Of a stretch of DNA of 64,000 bases, positions 1 through 9,278 are shown one piece after another. This DNA comes from Cyanobium sp. PLM2.Bin73 (lineage in GTDB: Bacteria; Cyanobacteriota; Cyanobacteriia; PCC-6307; Cyanobiaceae), in contig REEV01000133.1 of the NCBI GenBank assembly GCA_007694915.1, positions 1 through 64,000 on the forward strand. Direction: 5' to 3'. The notes below the pieces were generated by a model, which worked only from the letters and a program-made list of their open reading frames with translations, did not search any database and was not told where the DNA came from. The stretch's first letter is position 1, and every line of letters starts with the position of its first letter. The position numbers and the translations under genes are program-made.

Positions 1-19
1 CCCGTGGCGTAGCAGGCCT

Positions 20-1957
20 GGCTGCCGGGTAGCCCCGGGGAACTTCCCCCCGAGGCCCCCACAGATCCGTACGTGACACTCTCGCGTCATACGGCTCCTG
101 TCATCCAGCCACTGCCCGCTCACCGTGCCAATGGGCAAACAGGCCAGGGCGCTGTTGGCCAATCCGCGTCAGGAGCTCACGGCTGCGGCGATGCTTACGC
201 CGCAGTCGTTGGTGCTTCTGCCGCAGCCAGGCGCTCAGCTCCTGATTGAGGTAGCTGAACAACTTGGCCCTCAGCTCCGTTGGATAGAACCTGCCGTAGT
301 ACTGGATCCAGCCCCGCAGGATCGGATTCAGTCGTCTGGCAAGCTCCTCCAACGGCAGATAGGTCTGTCGTAGCAGATCAATCTGCCTGATCCTGTCACG
401 CATGCGCTTCAGCACCTGCGGACTCACCGCCGGCAGGAAGCTCGTAAAGATCTCCCCATGCCGGTTCTTGGCCATACGCGGCCGGAAGCAATAGCCCAGA
501 AAAGTGAACTGGATCTGAGGAAACTGCCCACGACGGCTGCTGTCCTTACAATAGACCACCTGGGTCTTCTGCGGATGCAGCGTAAGCCCGCAGGATGCGA
601 ATCGCTCCTGCAAGCCCGCCATGAGCCGTTCGGCCTCAGCGCGGCTGTGGCAGTGGCAGATCACATCGTCCGCATAGCGCTCAAACGGGATGTGCGGAAA
701 ACTCCGTCGCATCCAGGCGTCAAACGCATAATGCAGATACAGATTGGCAAGCAATGGACTGATGACACCACCCTGGGGCGTGCCACTGGTCCGTTCCTGG
801 AGAGACCCATCCGGCAATTCCACCGGTGCCTCCAACCAACGCTGCAGATACAGCAGCACCCAACGCTCGGAGGTATGAAACCGGAGGGCCCGCATCAGGA
901 GGTCATGATCGATCGAGTCGAAAAACCCCTTGATATCGAGATCCACTACCCAGTCATACTTCCAGCAGCGCTTGCGGCAGCTCTCCACGGCTTGGTGGGC
1001 CGACTTTCCCGGTCTGTAGCCATAGGAGTCCTGATCAAAGATCGGCTCCAACTGGGGCTCCAGCACCTGCTTGACCACCATCTGGGCAACGCGATCAGCC
1101 ACCGTGGGAATGCCCAGAGGCCTTGAACCGCCACCAGACTTGAGAATCTCCACGCGCCGAACCGGTGGGGGGAAGTAACTCCCAGATGCCATCCGGTTCC
1201 ACAGCTTATAGAGATTGTTCTCCAGGTCATGGGCAAAGTCATCGAGACTCTGACCATCCACACCAGCTGCCTTCCCGTTCCGCTTCACAAGCTGATAGGC
1301 CTTCCAGACCATCGCTTTGGTGATCGGTAGCGACTTGTCCGAACTCACCTCCTTCCTCCTGCCGGGGGCAGTTGAGGAGATTGTCCGAACCGAATGACGC
1401 AGCCCCTTCGCTCCAGGGCCATTACAGCCCCTTCATCACTACTACGAGCTGCTCCGCCCCTACCATGGGTATTGGTATTCGCCCTCGTGGTTGTGGCCAC
1501 TTGAAACTTTCCCTACCGCTCCGCGGAAGACTTCGTCTAGAACACCCCATGGCAGGTTCCCACGTTCCACATCGAGGCCTGTGATGGGCTCATGTCGCCT
1601 GTAGCCGAAGGCTTGCGCGAAGCGGTACACCGGCTGCCATGCGGACCGTAAGCAGGTGACGTCCGCACTGCTCCGGGTGTCGGCTACCTCCACCCGTCTT
1701 GACAGCGACTGAAAGCCTTTTCGTAGCCCTTGGGCTTCCGCAAAGCGGTTGCGTCAGCGGCGATTCGCTTGCGCTCATCTTTCCATCACTCACCTGACGG
1801 ATCACGTCCGCCTTTTCCCCATCGCTCACCACCGCGCCTTTTGAACGCAGCAGCATGGGGTGGTTTGGAGCCTGCCCCTGCAGGCCGGCTCCGGGAGGCC
1901 ACATTCCCATCCTTGGTGTAGTTGCGTCAGTGTTCATGGTGAACGTTTGACTCGTGG
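20..1957 (-). mobile_element. Group II intron (ribozyme plus maturase ORF); boundaries approximate
   Basis: Minus strand carries a domain V-like sequence GAGCCGTATGACGCGAGAGTGTCACGTACGG (about 66-97) just 3' of an RT/maturase ORF, followed by a domain VI-like hairpin. About 600 nt of non-coding structured sequence lies 5' of the ORF, and a GTGCCACGAG 5'-end-like motif sits near 1957. Confidence 0.8.
101..1348 (-). CDS. ltrA: Group II intron reverse transcriptase/maturase
   Basis: 415 aa; RT motifs SYGYRPGKSAHQAVE, SGTPQGGVISPLLANLYLHYAFD, FERYADDVICHC; maturase X-type C-terminus (GWIQYYGRFY). No obvious HNH domain. Confidence 0.95.
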   Translation of the reverse strand: MSSDKSLPITKAMVWKAYQLVKRNGKAAGVDGQSLDDFAHDLENNLYKLWNRMASGSYFPPPVRRVEILKSGGGSRPLGIPTVADRVAQMVVKQVLEPQLEPIFDQDSYGYRPGKSAHQAVESCRKRCWKYDWVVDLDIKGFFDSIDHDLLMRALRFHTSERWVLLYLQRWLEAPVELPDGSLQERTSGTPQGGVISPLLANLYLHYAFDAWMRRSFPHIPFERYADDVICHCHSRAEAERLMAGLQERFASCGLTLHPQKTQVVYCKDSSRRGQFPQIQFTFLGYCFRPRMAKNRHGEIFTSFLPAVSPQVLKRMRDRIRQIDLLRQTYLPLEELARRLNPILRGWIQYYGRFYPTELRAKLFSYLNQELSAWLRQKHQRLRRKHRRSRELLTRIGQQRPGLFAHWHGERAVAG

Positions 1958-1991
1958 CACAAATAGGCGAAGCCTTCTCCGTCAGGAGTAG

Positions 1992-2161
1992 CGCTCCAGA
2001 TCCCGCAGGCTCTGGCAGTTACTGAGGATTCCCAGCACCGCCACAAGCAGCAAGTACCAGGCGGGAATGCGCACCCCGCGCCGCATGCGGGGATCGGGGA
2101 TCGCCCGCAGGTAGCTGATCAAGTCGAGATCAGTTGCGGCAGAAAGGCTTTCGGACACAGG
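1992..2161 (-). pseudogene. ISAs1-family transposase N-terminal remnant
   Basis: Minus-strand reading VSESLSAATDLDLISYLRAIPDPRMRRGVRIPAWYLLLVAVLGILSNCQSLRDLERYS* resembles the ISAs1/DDE_Tnp_1-associated N-terminal domain (IPDPR..RG.R.P...L). Stops after about 57 aa. Confidence 0.65.
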
Positions 2162-2226
2162 TGGGTGGCGATTCCGCCGACCTCAGCGCATGCTGGCAGC
2201 CCCGGCCAGGGCGCTTGTGACACACC

Positions 2227-2975
2227 TTGAATCAGCCCTGGGCTGTTCTGGGGGTGATCGCCCAGTTCGCGGTGATGCCGGCCCTGGCTGCCGCTTTGGC
2301 CTGGGGGCTGCGGTTGGAGCCACCTCTGGCGGTGGGGCCAATCCTGGTGGGCTGTTGTCCGGGCGGCACCGCCAGCAACGTGGTGAGCCTGATCGCCCGG
2401 GCCGATGTGGCCCTCTCGGTGGTGATGACCACCGTGAGCACCCTGACGGCCGTGCTGCTCACGCCGGCGCTCAACCGGGCTGCTGGCCGGCCGCTACGTG
2501 CCCGTGGACGGCTGGCGGCTGTTGCTGGATGTGCTGCAGGTGGTGCTGCTGCCGGTGGCCGCCGGCGTGGCCCTCAAGCGGAGCGCGCCGCGCCTGGCCC
2601 GCACTCTCGCCCCGGTGATGCCGACCCTGGCGGTGCTGGCGATCGTGCCGATCGTGGCCAGCATCGTGGGCAGCCAGCGCCAGGCCCTGCTGGCCCAAGG
2701 TCCGCTGCTGCTGCTCGCGGCCCTGCTGCTCCATGGCATCGGCTTCCTGCTGGGCTGGCTGATCCCGGCGGCGGCGGGCCAACCGGCCGTGGTGCGGCGC
2801 ACCCTGAGCATCGAGGTGGGCATGCAGAACTCCGACCTGGCGGTGGTGCTGGCCCGCTCGGCCGTCGCCGCCTCGCCGCTCACGGCCCTGACCGGCGCCA
2901 TCTCGGCTGTGGTGCACGCCGTGCTCGGCAGCCTGCTAGCCAGTGGCTGGCGGCTGGGGGGCTCGGGGTTGCCAG
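2227..2975 (+). pseudogene. Bile acid:Na+ symporter (BASS) family transporter, N-truncated and frameshifted
   Basis: Frame 1 reads ...[47 protein letters not shown] (2227-2475). Homology continues in another frame as [30 protein letters not shown]...[16 protein letters not shown] (from about 2480). Stop codon immediately upstream of 2227; the N-terminal TM region is absent. Confidence 0.75.
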
Positions 2976-2987
2976 CGTCGTCCAGAG

Positions 2988-3356
2988 TCAGCGCTTCTGG
3001 TCGGCCACCAGCAGCAGGCCACCCACGATCGCCAGGTTCTTGAACAGCTGAATGCGCTCGGCGGGATCCCCCAGATCCCCATGGAAGATGAAGCTGGTGG
3101 GCACCAGGAACACCAGCAGCAGCACTGCCCCCAGCCGCGCCTTCCAGCCGCTGATCACCAGCGCCGACCCCACCGCCATCAGCGCCATGGCCAGCACCAG
3201 CAGCAGCGGCGCCAGCGGCAGACCCTTGGCGGCGATGGCGCCGGCAGGGCTGGCGAAGCCGGTGAGCTTGCCGATCAGCGACTGGATGAACACCAGACAC
3301 AGCAGCACCCGGGCCGTGCGGTTGAGCAGGGGCGGGGCAGGGAAGGACTCAGCCAT
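2988..3356 (-). CDS. DoxX family membrane protein
   Basis: [34 protein letters not shown]...[28 protein letters not shown], DoxX signature; four TM-like segments. Confidence 0.8.
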   Translation of the reverse strand: MAESFPAPPLLNRTARVLLCLVFIQSLIGKLTGFASPAGAIAAKGLPLAPLLLVLAMALMAVGSALVISGWKARLGAVLLLVFLVPTSFIFHGDLGDPAERIQLFKNLAIVGGLLLVADQKR

Positions 3357-3376
3357 GGGATCGGGTTGACAGCGGG

Positions 3377-3781
3377 TCAGCGGCGCACCGGCACAACCTT
3401 CAGTCCGATGGGAGCCAGGGCGATCAGGGCCAGCTTGAGGTGCTGGATGCCAAAGGGGATCCCCACGATGGTGATGAAACAGGCCAGGGCGGAGCTGAGA
3501 TGGCCGATCGCCAGCCACCAGCCGGCCAGCAGAAACCAGATCACATTGCCGATCAGCCCGAAGGGTCCGGTGCCGAGATCAGCGCGGCCCGTGAGCTCAC
3601 GGCGACTCACCGCCTCGTAGCCCACCGGCCAGAAGGAGAAGTTAGCGATCACAAAACAGGCACGCGCCCAGGGAAGGCCCACGATGGTGATCGCCGCCAC
3701 CAGGCCGGCCAGCCACCAGCCCAGGCCCATCACGAACCCGCCCAGCACGAACCAGAGAACGTTGAGCAGAAATCCGATCAC
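3377..3781 (-). CDS. yccF: YccF domain membrane protein
   Basis: Two YccF repeats: LLNVLWFVLGGFVMGLGWWLAGLVAAITIVGLPWARACF and IGNVIWFLLAGWWLAIGHLSSALACFITIVGIPFGIQHLKLA. Confidence 0.85.
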   Translation of the reverse strand: MIGFLLNVLWFVLGGFVMGLGWWLAGLVAAITIVGLPWARACFVIANFSFWPVGYEAVSRRELTGRADLGTGPFGLIGNVIWFLLAGWWLAIGHLSSALACFITIVGIPFGIQHLKLALIALAPIGLKVVPVRR

Positions 3782-3838
3782 GGGCCGCAGGTGATGTCGA
3801 TCAACCAGCGATCCTGGCCGGGGCGACGGCGGGACTGC

Positions 3839-4186
3839 TCAGGCCGCCATGGGTGGGACGGAGGTATCGGCGGGCTCCAGCGCTTCCCAGAGCTTGCGGT
3901 AGGCCGCCGTGTGCAGGGTGCTCCAGGGCCTGGAGGCCGGATGGCGGGCGGCAACCCGACGGGCCAGATCCGCTCGGCTGCGAGGTACGGCCCCAAGCCC
4001 CAGCACAGCCAGGGCTGACTTGACATCCGCTGAAGCGCCCATCAGGCGGAACCGGAAAACCGGTGAGAGAGGCCCCACCTTCGCGCCCGCCGAGGGCCGG
4101 TGCAAGCCGTCGCGGCCAAGAAGGAACAAATCGTGTCCCTGGCGCCCCATCCGCCCCAGCGCCCCCAGCGGTGTGTCCCGCGGCAC
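3839..4186 (-). CDS. Hypothetical protein
   Basis: ORF with coherent C-terminal part DVKSALAVLGLGAVPRSRADLARRVAARHPASRPWSTLHTAAYRKLWEALE; start uncertain, several overlapping ORFs. Confidence 0.4.
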   Translation of the reverse strand: MPRDTPLGALGRMGRQGHDLFLLGRDGLHRPSAGAKVGPLSPVFRFRLMGASADVKSALAVLGLGAVPRSRADLARRVAARHPASRPWSTLHTAAYRKLWEALEPADTSVPPMAA

Positions 4187-4311
4187 CTCCCAAGCGCCGT
4201 AGCAACCGCTACTAAATCGCTAGATTCAGGCAACGTTGATCCACCTGATTCCGGGTGGACGCAGTCAGAGCCGCGTCAGGCAACGGGGACGCGAACACTG
4301 TGGAGACCCTG

Positions 4312-4491
4312 ATGAACGTTCTCGATCTGATCCGATCCAAGGCCCTCAAGCAGCAGCGTCTCAACGGCGCCCAATTCGTGATGGCCAAGTCGTACCGCGG
4401 CGTTCCCTATGTGGACGCCCATCACGACGACCCCAAACAGGAGGTCAAGACCAGGCAGCTCACCTACCGCGGCCAGAGCTACGACAACTGA
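4312..4491 (+). CDS. DUF4278 domain protein
   Basis: Contains SYRGVPYV and QLTYRGQSYDN; the (L)TYRG.SY motif is characteristic of cyanobacterial DUF4278. Confidence 0.75.
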   Translation: MNVLDLIRSKALKQQRLNGAQFVMAKSYRGVPYVDAHHDDPKQEVKTRQLTYRGQSYDN

Positions 4492-4534
4492 TCAAGCCGC
4501 TGGCCCGCGAGGGCAGCAGCGATCAGCGCACCCG

Positions 4535-4564
4535 GCCAGCCAGCTCGTCCTGGCTGGCTTTTTT
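4535..4564 (+). terminator. Rho-independent terminator
   Basis: Perfect 9-bp stem GCCAGCCAG-CTCGTC-CTGGCTGGC followed by TTTTTT. Confidence 0.85.
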
Positions 4565-4656
4565 GATGTCCATCCAGGCTGGGACGGCTCCGGGCCCCTG
4601 CGATACATCGCCAAGCCCACGGCTGCGTTGATGCTGGCCCCAGGATCCTGCCCTCC

Positions 4657-6756
4657 ATGAGCAACGCCCTCTACATCAGCACCACCGAGGCGGGCAGCGG
4701 CAAGGCCCTGGTGGCCCTCGGGCTGGGCCATGAGCTGCTGCGCCGCACCGCCGGGCTGCGCTTCTTCCGGCCCGTGATTCAATCCACGCCGGATGAGGAC
4801 ATCGACCTGATCCGGCACCATTTCCACCTCTCCCAGAGCGTGGAAGCCTCCTTCGGGCTCAGCACCGGGGAGATGAACGACCTGATCGCCGCCAACCGCA
4901 TCAATGAGGGGCTGGAGCGCATCATCAGCCGCTACCAGGCCCTGGCGGAGGACCAGGGCTTCATGCTCTGCGAGAGCTCCGACTATCTGGGCGAGGGTTC
5001 GGCCTTCGAGTTCAACCTCAACCAGGAGATCGCCCGCAACCTGGGCTGCCCGATCCTGATCCTGGGCAACGCCCATCAACGCTGCGACGAGGATGCCCTG
5101 CGTCCAGTGCGGCTGGCGGTGGAGACCTACCGCCGCCATGGCTGCCGGATCGTGGGGATCGTGCTCAACAAGGCCGATCCGGCCCGCGCCGATGCCCTGC
5201 GCCATGGCCTGGAACAGGAGTTCGGCGGCAGCGACTGGGTGCTGAGCGTGATTCCCTACGACCGGCGTCTGAGCAGCCCCCGGCTGCGCGACATCGCCGA
5301 TCATCTGCAGGCCGAGGTGCTCTACGGCCAGGAGGGCCTGGAGCGCCTGGCCCTGCATCAGATCGTGGCGGCGATGCAGATGCAGCACGCCCTGGGATGG
5401 CTGCAGGAGGGCAGCCTGGTGATCACCCCCGGCGACCGGGGCGACGTGATCATGGGCATGCTCCAGGCCCACCAGTCGCACAACTACCCCAGCCTGTCTG
5501 GGCTGCTGCTCACCGGCATGCCCCCGGAGCCGGCGATCGACCGGCTGATCCAGGGCCTGCCCAACCCCCTGCCGATCCTGGCGGTGCCCAGCGACACCTT
5601 CACCACGGTGGCGCGCCTGCGGGAGATTCACACCAGCCTGCGGGGCGACGACCGCGAGAAGATCGCCCTCTCGATCGCCGCCTTCGAGCGCCACGGCCAG
5701 GTGGAGCGGCTGCTGCGCACGGTGACCCTGGCCCCGCCGCCGGAGCCCACGCCGCGGATGTTCCACCACAGCCTCAGCCTGCGGGCCGGCCGTCATCTGC
5801 AGCGCATCGTGCTGCCGGAGGCCCTCGAGCCGCGCATCCTGCGGGCCGCGGCCCAGGTGCAGGCCCAAGGGCTGGCCACGCCACTGCTGCTGGGAGAGCG
5901 GGAGGAGATCCAGCGGGTGCTGCGCCGGGAGGGAATCGACCTCGATCTGGAGACGGTGGGGGTGCTGGGCCCCCACACCAGCCCGGATCTGGAGCGCTAC
6001 ATCCACACCTTCGTGGAGCTGCGGCGGCACAAGGGCAGCACGGCCGCCATCGCCCGCGACCACCTCTTGGATGGCACCACCTTCGGCACGATGATGGTGC
6101 TCTGCGGCGACGCCGACGGCATGGTGTCGGGTGCCACCCACACCACCCAGCACACGATTCGGCCCGCCCTGCAGCTGATCCGCAGTCGCCCCGGGGTGTC
6201 GCTGATCTCGTCGGTGTTCGTGATGCTGCTGGAAGACCGGGTGGTGATCTACGGCGACTGCGCCGTTAATCCCCGCCCCGACGCCGGCCAGCTGGCCCAG
6301 ATCGCCATCAGCTCCGCCGAAACGGCCCGGGCCCTGGGTCTGGAGCCGCGGGTGGCGATGCTCTCCTACTCCTCCGGCACCTCCGGCCAGGGGGAGGATG
6401 TGGAGAAGGTGCGCCAGGCCACCGGCCTGGTGCGGCAGCGCTGGCCGGAGCTGCCGATCGAGGGGCCGATTCAGTACGACGCGGCCGTGAGTGCGGAGGT
6501 GGCCCTGCAGAAACTGCCGGGATCGGCGGTGGGCGGCCGGGCCACGGTGCTGGTGTTTCCCGACCTCAACACCGGCAACAACACCTACAAGGCGGTGCAG
6601 CGCGAAACCGGGGCGGTCGCCATCGGCCCCATCCTGCAGGGCCTGAACAAACCGGTGAACGATCTCAGCCGGGGCTGCAGCGTGGAGGACATCGTGAGCA
6701 CGATCGCCATCACCGCCATCCAGGCCCAGTGGCTCAGTGGGGCTGAGCCTGCATGA
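4657..6756 (+). CDS. pta: Phosphate acetyltransferase
   Basis: 699 aa; N-terminal DRTGG/AAA-like region and C-terminal PTA domain (MVSGATHTTQHTIRPALQLI; VFPDLNTGNNTYKAVQRETGAVAIGPILQGLNKPVNDLSRGCSVEDIV). Confidence 0.95.
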   Translation: MSNALYISTTEAGSGKALVALGLGHELLRRTAGLRFFRPVIQSTPDEDIDLIRHHFHLSQSVEASFGLSTGEMNDLIAANRINEGLERIISRYQALAEDQGFMLCESSDYLGEGSAFEFNLNQEIARNLGCPILILGNAHQRCDEDALRPVRLAVETYRRHGCRIVGIVLNKADPARADALRHGLEQEFGGSDWVLSVIPYDRRLSSPRLRDIADHLQAEVLYGQEGLERLALHQIVAAMQMQHALGWLQEGSLVITPGDRGDVIMGMLQAHQSHNYPSLSGLLLTGMPPEPAIDRLIQGLPNPLPILAVPSDTFTTVARLREIHTSLRGDDREKIALSIAAFERHGQVERLLRTVTLAPPPEPTPRMFHHSLSLRAGRHLQRIVLPEALEPRILRAAAQVQAQGLATPLLLGEREEIQRVLRREGIDLDLETVGVLGPHTSPDLERYIHTFVELRRHKGSTAAIARDHLLDGTTFGTMMVLCGDADGMVSGATHTTQHTIRPALQLIRSRPGVSLISSVFVMLLEDRVVIYGDCAVNPRPDAGQLAQIAISSAETARALGLEPRVAMLSYSSGTSGQGEDVEKVRQATGLVRQRWPELPIEGPIQYDAAVSAEVALQKLPGSAVGGRATVLVFPDLNTGNNTYKAVQRETGAVAIGPILQGLNKPVNDLSRGCSVEDIVSTIAITAIQAQWLSGAEPA

Positions 6757-7567
6757 TCCGCCGGCTCTCGATCTCCCGGTAGGGGGATTCGGCCGTGGAA
6801 TCCACCGTGAACCAGGCCCAGTCGCAGCGGGGCTGGGGCTCCTCCCGCTCCAGGGGCCAGTCGATCCGCCGGTTGTTGTAGGTGAGGCCCACGCAGGTCA
6901 TTTCGGTGTCGTCGGCCAGCAGAGACCACAACAGCCGCAGGCGGCTGCGGTGGTAGTCGAGAGGCTCCGTGGTGGGCGGGCGGTCGGGCAGATAGCCCGG
7001 CCGGAACCGCACGGCCCGCGGGCCCCGGGCACTCAGGTAGGCGCCATCCTCGGTGGGATAGAACCAGCAGGCTTCGTTGTGCACGTCCCGCAGGGGCACC
7101 TGATCGAGGCAGCGGATCGCCTCCACCTGCAGCCCGGCCGTGGGATCCTCGCCGCTCGTTTCGCCGCTGCTCGCTCCGCCGCCGCTCTCTCCGCCTCCGC
7201 TGGCCAGGGAACCCTCCAGCTCATAGACCCCGAGACTGAGGGACTCCACCGCCCAGCCCGGCACCAGGGCATCACAGATCGGCCGCATCGGCGGCGCACC
7301 GCCGCCCAGCAGCTCATCGAGCGAGCCCTGCCAGTCAGCGGCAAGCGGGAACAGCCGCACCCGCTCGGCCTCGTCCACCCAGTGGCCCTGGAGCTGCGCC
7401 AGAGCGCTCCAGCCGGCGGGCTCCAGCGGCAGGTCCGGCCCCGGGGCCAGGACAAAAACAGGAACATGGAGCGGGGCCATGGCCAGATGCGGCGAGCGGA
7501 GGAACCGGGCCTCAAGAACCCCGCCCACTCTGGCGAACAATCGCTGCGCTGGCGAAAGCGCCCCCAC
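6734..7567 (-). CDS. Conserved hypothetical protein
   Basis: 277 aa ORF convergent with pta, overlapping by 23 bp; coherent composition; Gly/Ser/Glu-rich insert SGGGESGGGASSGETSGED in the middle. Confidence 0.6.
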   Translation of the reverse strand: MGALSPAQRLFARVGGVLEARFLRSPHLAMAPLHVPVFVLAPGPDLPLEPAGWSALAQLQGHWVDEAERVRLFPLAADWQGSLDELLGGGAPPMRPICDALVPGWAVESLSLGVYELEGSLASGGGESGGGASSGETSGEDPTAGLQVEAIRCLDQVPLRDVHNEACWFYPTEDGAYLSARGPRAVRFRPGYLPDRPPTTEPLDYHRSRLRLLWSLLADDTEMTCVGLTYNNRRIDWPLEREEPQPRCDWAWFTVDSTAESPYREIESRRIMQAQPH

Positions 7568-7978
7568 CGAACACCCCCACCGAACACAGCGGAAACCCCG
7601 GAGGCACCGGCCGTGCTGATGCGTAGCTGGTGATCAGCCGAGATGCCTTCCGAGACAGCAGATCTGCGGAATTCTGCACATCCAGGAATGACACCTTCCA
7701 GCGAATTGGTGCTTGCATCACGGCAAACATGCTGTAGGGTGAATCTAACGGACAGGCATCAGCGACGCTTCACCTGCGACGCTTCACATGTGACGCTGTC
7801 GGATTTACGGCAGCTGCCCTGTGATCTCGCCCCCCAGACCTGGCGATACAGCAATTGATCGTGCCCGCAGCTCGGTCCAGACAACACTGGGCCAGAGAAT
7901 GCTCAGCCCAGCGATCCGGGCGCGCAAGCGTGATGCCCTCACGACAGAGGTCCGTTTTTGACCCTACGGAGACCATCC

Positions 7979-8296
7979 ATGACCACCTCCAACCAAGCGC
8001 AAGTCGACGAACGCCTCAAGCAGGCGATTCTCGACAAACGCCAGGCCGAGATCGACGCCTGGAACACCAAGATCGTCCAGCTGCGGAGCAACCTCAACCA
8101 GCTCACCGACGACGCCCGACAGGAGACCCAGAAGCGGGTGGATCAACTGGTGCAGGCCCGTGATCAGGGCTTGGAGCAGCTGCAGCAGCTGCGCCAGGCC
8201 TCCCAGAACAACTGGGAGAGCCTCCTCCAGCAGAGCGATGCCACCTTCCAGAAGCTGGCCGACCGCTTCCACGACCTGGTGGAGAAGAACACCTGA
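7979..8296 (+). CDS. Coiled-coil hypothetical protein
   Basis: MTTSNQAQVDERLKQAILDKRQAEIDAWNTKIVQLRSNLNQL...: heptad-rich helical protein, 105 aa. Confidence 0.7.
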   Translation: MTTSNQAQVDERLKQAILDKRQAEIDAWNTKIVQLRSNLNQLTDDARQETQKRVDQLVQARDQGLEQLQQLRQASQNNWESLLQQSDATFQKLADRFHDLVEKNT

Positions 8297-8352
8297 GCCG
8301 GGGATGGGCTCACGCCCTCCCCTCAGCCCAACGTCGTCGCGCAGCCAACCAC

Positions 8353-8967
8353 ATGACCACTTCAACTCTCGATCTCACCACCGCCCTGAGCGCCGAACTC
8401 GAGCACCACACCCCGGAGGGAGCCACCGAGCGGCTGTCGGCTGAGCTGGGCCAGCTCTCCTGGTTGCTGGTGGACAGCACCATGCTGGCCGGCAGGGAGA
8501 CGGCCATGAGCCTGCGCATGCTGCTGGAGCGCGCCAGCGCCCAGGGGGTGTCGATCGCCCTAGACCTGAACTGGCAGCCCCAGCAGTGGGGGCTCGGAGC
8601 CGAGTCTCCGCCCACAGCCGAGGTGCTGCGGCGGTTCCGCACCCTGGCGGAGGCCGCGGCCCTGATCAGTGCCAGCGACCAGGAGGCTGCCTGGTTCTTC
8701 CAGACCAGCGATCCGGTATCGATCCACAGCGCCTTCTCCCAGAAGCCCGCCGTGCTGGTCTGCGACTCCAGCGGCAGCCTGCGCTGGTGCCTGGGGGGAC
8801 GCAGTGGTCAGCTGCAGGCCATCCATCACCCCGACGCCTTCCTGCGCCGGTTGATCGAGGGCCTGAACCGCCAACCCGAACTCCTGGGCCACTCCGGGCC
8901 GGGGACGGATGCTGTGGCCCAGCCCGAACAGCTCAGCAACCTGCTGCGCCAGGCGGCCGGCCCCTGA
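8353..8967 (+). CDS. Truncated PfkB-like (carbohydrate kinase family) protein, probable pseudokinase
   Basis: IALDLNWQPQQWG corresponds to the PfkB D.NWRP.W motif; the C-terminal DTTGAGDAF motif is replaced by AIHHPDAF; N-terminal half of the fold is missing. Confidence 0.6.
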   Translation: MTTSTLDLTTALSAELEHHTPEGATERLSAELGQLSWLLVDSTMLAGRETAMSLRMLLERASAQGVSIALDLNWQPQQWGLGAESPPTAEVLRRFRTLAEAAALISASDQEAAWFFQTSDPVSIHSAFSQKPAVLVCDSSGSLRWCLGGRSGQLQAIHHPDAFLRRLIEGLNRQPELLGHSGPGTDAVAQPEQLSNLLRQAAGP

Positions 8968-8990
8968 CCACACCAGCCAGGGTGGCCGCC

Positions 8991-9134
8991 TCAGCGCTGC
9001 CGCTCGGCAGCACTGCCGCTGTCGCCGTGCTGGTGGCCACCCTGCTGATCGCAATGGGCGCGGGCGGCTCCGCTGCTGAGCACGGCGCCCATCAACAGGG
9101 CGCCCATCAACAGGGCGATGAACAGACGGGGCAT
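8991..9134 (-). CDS. Small secreted His/Cys-containing protein (47 aa)
   Basis: Read directly on the minus strand: MPRLFIALLMGALLMGAVLSSGAARAHCDQQGGHQHGDSGSAAERQR*. Signal peptide with ARA|H-like cleavage site; not in the supplied ORF list. Confidence 0.5.
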   Translation of the reverse strand: MPRLFIALLMGALLMGAVLSSGAARAHCDQQGGHQHGDSGSAAERQR

Positions 9135-9278
9135 CACAGACGGTGGCAGACCCCCTGATTGTGGACAGCGTCAGCGACCCTGGCCACAACCGGCGCGGCT
9201 GATCACACCCAACCGGGCCCACCAGCCAACACCGGCTTTAGTCTGATCCGATCATCCCGAGACAGCCGCCCCCAGGCC

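Noticed and set aside
4492-6153. 553-aa minus ORF antisense to pta
   Set aside because: Antisense shadow; no recognisable motifs.
7141-7201. GC-rich repeat in the 6734..7567 gene as a possible regulatory repeat
   Set aside because: It stays in frame and encodes a Ser/Gly/Glu linker; simple low-complexity expansion is sufficient.
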